A stretch of 64,000 nucleotides of DNA from Cupriavidus necator A5-1. Its GTDB lineage: Bacteria > Pseudomonadota > Gammaproteobacteria > Burkholderiales > Burkholderiaceae. Positions 60,761-64,000 of this stretch are shown here, in pieces. Within the stretch, counting starts at the first letter, position 1. Every line of letters starts with the position of its first letter. The notes under the pieces are model-generated. The model did no database searches. It was not told where the DNA came from and saw nothing but the letters and a program-made list of their open reading frames with translations. The translations under genes and the position numbers were made by a program. The stretch is from NCBI RefSeq assembly GCF_000744095.1, contig NZ_JQLI01000004.1, positions 1-64,000 on the forward strand, read 5' to 3'.

Positions 60761-60787
60761 AAAGGCCCGCGAGCATTGCGGGCCTTT
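60761..60787 (-). terminator. Terminator of the DotA/TraY-like gene
   Basis: AAAGGCCCGC (60761-60770) and GCGGGCCTTT (60778-60787); T runs on both sides make it bidirectional. It lies 10 bp past the stop at 60798. Confidence 0.8.
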
Positions 60788-60797
60788 CTCACTAGGA

Positions 60798-63035
60798 CTA
60801 ACCAGATATCTTTGCGGCTTGCCCGCCCCAACGCGCGAAGCTCTGCACTGTCCCCTCAATCTTGTGGTCAAGCTCCTTAGCGAAGCGCGCCTCCATGCCG
60901 CTCCCGAACCATGCGATCACCCGATCGGCCAGCTCGTAGATAAGGTTGAATAGAACCTGAAGCATCAGGATCAGCAGCATCAAGAGGATGCAGAAGAAGC
61001 CGATGATGCTCAGCACCCCGGTGGCCGAGTTGCCTTGCACATTAGCCAACGCCGGTCCGAACATCTGAAACAGCAGGGTCCCCACCAGTACAGACGTCGC
61101 TGAAGCGAAGAAGAAAGCGAGCACCATCAGGCCGGGACGCAATAGCATGTTCAAGATGTAGAGATACCCCTTTTCGGTTCGCTGGCCGAGACCCTCACCC
61201 TCTGCGTGAAGGTGGGAAAAAGCCCAGATCTGCGCCGCGATCAAGCCCTCAATGAAGCTCGCGAAATAGCTCACCAAGCCGGTGAACCAGGTGATAAACG
61301 GGATGAATGGTACATAGAACGAAAGGACCATCCCGATCACCATCAGCGCACCGAGCAGCATCGGCGCCATCCCAGCAAAGTCTGCCAAGATTGTTCCGAA
61401 GATCCCGCCGCTCAGCTTCAGCAACTTGCCACCCAGTCCCTTGGCGCCGGGGCTCTCAGAGGCGACCTGCCCTGCAGCTTCAGCGGCGGCGCCCACCGGC
61501 GTGCTTCGTGCCACTGCGGACGCCAAGTATGCGCCTTGGACGCCAACGAGCAACCAGTCTCCCAGATTCTTGGCCGCGATCAACGGGTTGACCATCCCGG
61601 TTCCACCGGAATCGGCGGCCACACCGTTAGTAATCGCCATGATGATGGACTGTCCCACGGAGCAGTTACCGGTCGCGGTCCCGGCGCCCACAGCGTTTCC
61701 AACCTTGTTGCTCACGCTCGACAAGAGGCCCGGCTCGTCGCAGAAATCACCCGCCCGTCTGGCCACCGCTGTGTTCGCCTTGATGCCAAGTGACTTTAGC
61801 CCATCGGACACGGACTCGATCCGCTGGCCTCCGGCGGCCGCAAGCGCCTCCTCTGCGCCTTGAACTTGCAAGGTCGTCTGGGTCATGGCGGTCTGAATTG
61901 CGGCGTTCATCTCCGCGAATGCGCTGTACCAGGAGCCAATGGTCGCCCACCCGCCCTGCTTCATATTCTGAAGCGCCCGATCCTTAAGCGAGTGGTCTTC
62001 CTTCGGGTCGCCACGAACGGCCGTCAGAAACTGGTTCTGCGCCTCAATCATGGTCTTCGCCACGTCCATGTCCGGGTAGGTCGGCACGGGGTTGATGCGC
62101 ATATGGGTCTGACCGTCTTCCGCCGCGTAGATATCAAACCACGCCTTTGCCAGCTGCTGGATACTGCCGTTCACTGACTGCAGCATCGCTGGATACTGCT
62201 GGTTAGTCCTAGCGGCAATTGCCGTGATCTTGTCATAGTCCACTGCAGCATTGCGGAATCCACCCAAGCTATACCCCGATCGAGCGCCATTTCCGTGCGT
62301 GACGATGGTGACGCTGCCGCATGAATCCGGTGCCACCAACTTGGTGCCGTCAAAGGTTATCTCCTGCGTTGCCTGGCCGGTCTTGCTCCGATAGTCGTTG
62401 CTGAGCATCGTGCACACGTGCATCGAAAAGAGTTCACGGCCAAGCTCCCCAGTAAAGCCAACTGTCCCGACACCTTGAGCAATCGCCGGTGGCGGGACGA
62501 TTGCCTCGAAGTCGGCCGCACGGTCAATAGCCGTGTTGGAGAGCAAGTTTGCGAAGCCGATCCCCAGGATTCCCACCATCATCATGACCGATTGCGCGAG
62601 TGAAAAGCCCCCAAACACCGGCAACATCCCACCAACGCCAATCGTCATACGGATGGGCAGCCAAAGCGAGCTCAGCCGCTTGCCGAGGACCTCGCCTTCG
62701 TGTGCGGTCTGGGCGATCCCTGACAGGACGTGGTAGCCGACCCAGGACGCCCCGACGACGAACAGGCAAGCATTGAAGATGAAGAACATGCTGCCGAGCA
62801 GCTCAGTGGGAGGGCCAACAGCGGCGAACGGGTTTTGTCCGAAGTCGCCAAGCATGTTGTTAAGGATATTCCGAGCCTTATCGTCGGCCCCCGACCCAGC
62901 GGCCTCGATTTGGCCGTACGTCGGCATGTCCCCCACAGACTGAGCCCACGTTTGTGCCGACCACGCGACAAGCACGAGGCACAGCACCAGCGTAAGCACG
63001 AGAATCGGCTGCTTGCGCCAGATAGAGCGATCCAT
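60798..63035 (-). CDS. DotA/TraY-like type IVB secretion (conjugation) protein
   Basis: 745 aa. Signal or anchor segment (ILVLTLVLCLVLVAWSA), a periplasmic stretch, then segments such as GSMFFIFNACLFVVGASWVG, YHVLSGIAQTAHEGEVLGKR and LSSLWLPIRMTIGVGGMLPV, which are the hallmark of DotA/TraY. A long periplasmic loop (residues 190-500) and a C-terminal block of four to five helices (MLLGALMVIGMVLSFYVPFI, then PFITWFTGLVSYFASFIEGL) follow. In IncI plasmids and Dot/Icm systems this polytopic inner-membrane protein is required for transfer. AAAGGGGAACGACA precedes ATG 63035. It is the strongest sign that the backbone is conjugative. Confidence 0.85.
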   Translation of the reverse strand: MDRSIWRKQPILVLTLVLCLVLVAWSAQTWAQSVGDMPTYGQIEAAGSGADDKARNILNNMLGDFGQNPFAAVGPPTELLGSMFFIFNACLFVVGASWVGYHVLSGIAQTAHEGEVLGKRLSSLWLPIRMTIGVGGMLPVFGGFSLAQSVMMMVGILGIGFANLLSNTAIDRAADFEAIVPPPAIAQGVGTVGFTGELGRELFSMHVCTMLSNDYRSKTGQATQEITFDGTKLVAPDSCGSVTIVTHGNGARSGYSLGGFRNAAVDYDKITAIAARTNQQYPAMLQSVNGSIQQLAKAWFDIYAAEDGQTHMRINPVPTYPDMDVAKTMIEAQNQFLTAVRGDPKEDHSLKDRALQNMKQGGWATIGSWYSAFAEMNAAIQTAMTQTTLQVQGAEEALAAAGGQRIESVSDGLKSLGIKANTAVARRAGDFCDEPGLLSSVSNKVGNAVGAGTATGNCSVGQSIIMAITNGVAADSGGTGMVNPLIAAKNLGDWLLVGVQGAYLASAVARSTPVGAAAEAAGQVASESPGAKGLGGKLLKLSGGIFGTILADFAGMAPMLLGALMVIGMVLSFYVPFIPFITWFTGLVSYFASFIEGLIAAQIWAFSHLHAEGEGLGQRTEKGYLYILNMLLRPGLMVLAFFFASATSVLVGTLLFQMFGPALANVQGNSATGVLSIIGFFCILLMLLILMLQVLFNLIYELADRVIAWFGSGMEARFAKELDHKIEGTVQSFARWGGQAAKISG

Positions 63036-63051
63036 TGTCGTTCCCCTTTAG

Positions 63052-63082
63052 AAAAAGGTATGCCCGCACATTCGGCGGGCAT
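63052..63082 (-). terminator. Hairpin plus T5 between the two transfer genes
   Basis: ATGCCCGC arms (63060-63067 and 63075-63082) form an 8-bp stem; the minus strand continues ACC and TTTTT. It lies between the stop at 63110 and the start at 63035, so it may tune expression of the dotA-like gene. Confidence 0.7.
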
Positions 63083-63109
63083 GACTTCGGTGGTATTTAG
63101 AAAAAGCGA

Positions 63110-64000
63110 CTATCGGTTCGCTGCGGCGTTCGATTTCAAGCTGTTCAGGTAGCCCTGGAGCACCGGCCGCAGATTCTGCTGCAGCAATGCAGAGTAGATC
63201 TGACCAAGGAGCACGTTGGTCCGCTTTTGCTCCTGCAGCGTCAGAAAGTCCATCCGCTTGCCGAGCGCCGCAACGTAGAGGTGCTCCCGCGCCTGAATCT
63301 CCGGCCCGCCAGCGGTCATTAGCTTGTACCAGTCCTCATTGCCGACCCGCTTCTCGACTTCGAGGTTCAACAAGTCAGCATCCGACACACCCTTTGCGTT
63401 CCAGCTCGGAAAATTCGTGTCCAGGTACTTTTGGACCCACGCGCCCGTGTCCGCATCCCTGGTCATCTGCTGCGCCGCAGCCTTGTTGCCGGTCCTCGCG
63501 AGCAGCCATGCCCCATAGTCATTCGCCGGCTTTTTCGCGAGCGACATTCTTGCTTCATAGATGTTCTTCAGACCAAGATAGGCCTGGCCGTTCAGCGTCT
63601 TCAGTTCCTCCGCGCCGACCATGCGCGGGGGTAATGGATCACCAACATTGTTCAGATATGCAGACAACGCCTCACCCTCGTCGCCAACGGGGTCGAGGGT
63701 CAGACGACGCTTCTCCGCGCCCAGTTGCTGCGGGCCGTCAAACAGCGTATCTGCTCGAATGTCGGCGTCGATAAAGCGGTTCTTGTTCGAGGGGCTGACG
63801 CCGGCGCCGCGGCAGAGGAAACGGCGCACCTGGTCGCCAATCGAGCCACCGTCGGCAAAGGTGCCGCACGATCCGATACCAATGTCGGCCGCCTGTTTGT
63901 TCGGATCCGAGGGAGGCAATTGCTCCTTGCGCGCGACTTCCGCGGCCGTGACCTGGCGGGGACTGTAGGTATTCTTGGAAGTCGGTGATGCTGCCGAGCC
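63110..64000 (-). CDS. Conjugation-associated protein, 5' end outside the window
   Basis: The frame is open to the window edge, so the start is not visible; at least 296 codons are present. Visible segments: ADIGIGSCGTFADGGSIGDQ, then VRRFLCRGAGVSPSNKNRFI, then EALSAYLNNVGDPLPP, then GQAYLGLKNIYEARMSLAKK. Two cysteines, no membrane helix in this part. Its place just before the dotA/traY-like gene is like that of TraW/IcmX in IncI-type systems, but I cannot confirm the family from sequence alone. Confidence 0.55.
   Translation of the reverse strand, partial: GSAASPTSKNTYSPRQVTAAEVARKEQLPPSDPNKQAADIGIGSCGTFADGGSIGDQVRRFLCRGAGVSPSNKNRFIDADIRADTLFDGPQQLGAEKRRLTLDPVGDEGEALSAYLNNVGDPLPPRMVGAEELKTLNGQAYLGLKNIYEARMSLAKKPANDYGAWLLARTGNKAAAQQMTRDADTGAWVQKYLDTNFPSWNAKGVSDADLLNLEVEKRVGNEDWYKLMTAGGPEIQAREHLYVAALGKRMDFLTLQEQKRTNVLLGQIYSALLQQNLRPVLQGYLNSLKSNAAANR

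Overview
The window looks like part of a large plasmid or integrative conjugative element of a high-GC betaproteobacterium, most likely Burkholderiaceae and Cupriavidus- or Ralstonia-like. This is an inference from the GC-rich coding, the insertion-sequence families (IS630, IS1634, IS50/IS4, IS1111, IS5, IS66), a CzcE-like periplasmic protein, an H-NS tail typical of the family, and a DotA/TraY-type conjugation protein. No database search was possible.

Layout. (1) About 1-6.9 kb: plasmid or ICE backbone on the minus strand, with three proteins of unknown function, a fourth smaller one and a UvrD/Rep-like helicase. Two of these carry the same short Phe-x-Phe motif in disordered regions. The block ends in a DUF6884/H-NS chimera and a small ORF cut by an IS630 element. 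(2) About 8-47.5 kb: a cargo region rich in redox and detoxification genes: three AhpD-like CxxC proteins, an Old Yellow Enzyme, several short-chain dehydrogenases, a peroxiredoxin-like protein, a glutathione transferase, a cNMP-binding thioredoxin-reductase-like flavoprotein, a PRISE-like reductase present twice in a 1.3-kb direct repeat, a ChaC-like protein and a TlpA-like thioredoxin, with LysR and AraC regulators. It is broken up by insertion sequences and holds many decayed genes. (3) About 14.3-17.1 kb and 52.3-55.6 kb: small secreted proteins built from repeated (F/Y)T(D/E)GAR motifs, with 33-residue membrane peptides and TetR regulators. (4) About 47.7-50 kb: gene fragments and a second IS630 element. 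(5) About 50-52 kb and 56-64 kb: backbone again, with zinc-ribbon proteins, a tyrosine-recombinase-like protein, a repeat-rich non-coding region, a DotA/TraY protein and its neighbour.

Two regulatory systems stand out and appear undescribed as far as I can tell. First, a 27-bp element of the form ATTCC-N5-GGAAT-N7-ATTCC occurs at eleven places, nearly always 5' of a redox gene and mostly in the same orientation as that gene. ATTCC-N5-GGAAT is a LysR T-N11-A box and the third half-site fits an activation site, so this looks like one dispersed LysR regulon. Second, the palindrome CTATCTACTAGTAGATAG and close variants occur at seven places. Four lie between the -35 and -10 hexamers of promoters: one before each of the three TDGAR genes, and one giving a nearly leaderless mRNA for a tetR gene. 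Each TDGAR leader also holds an intrinsic terminator followed by a second palindrome before the start codon, so repression and attenuation (or a small RNA of about 85-95 nt) are probably combined. The tandem modules read: TDGAR-repeat exported protein, 33-aa membrane peptide, TetR.

Many genes are damaged (frameshifted LysR, AraC, patatin, ExoX-C-like, CAP-domain, IS5 and IS66 genes; a CAP/MFS chimera; a truncated hydrolase next to an integrase stump), which suggests a hot spot for insertion and decay.
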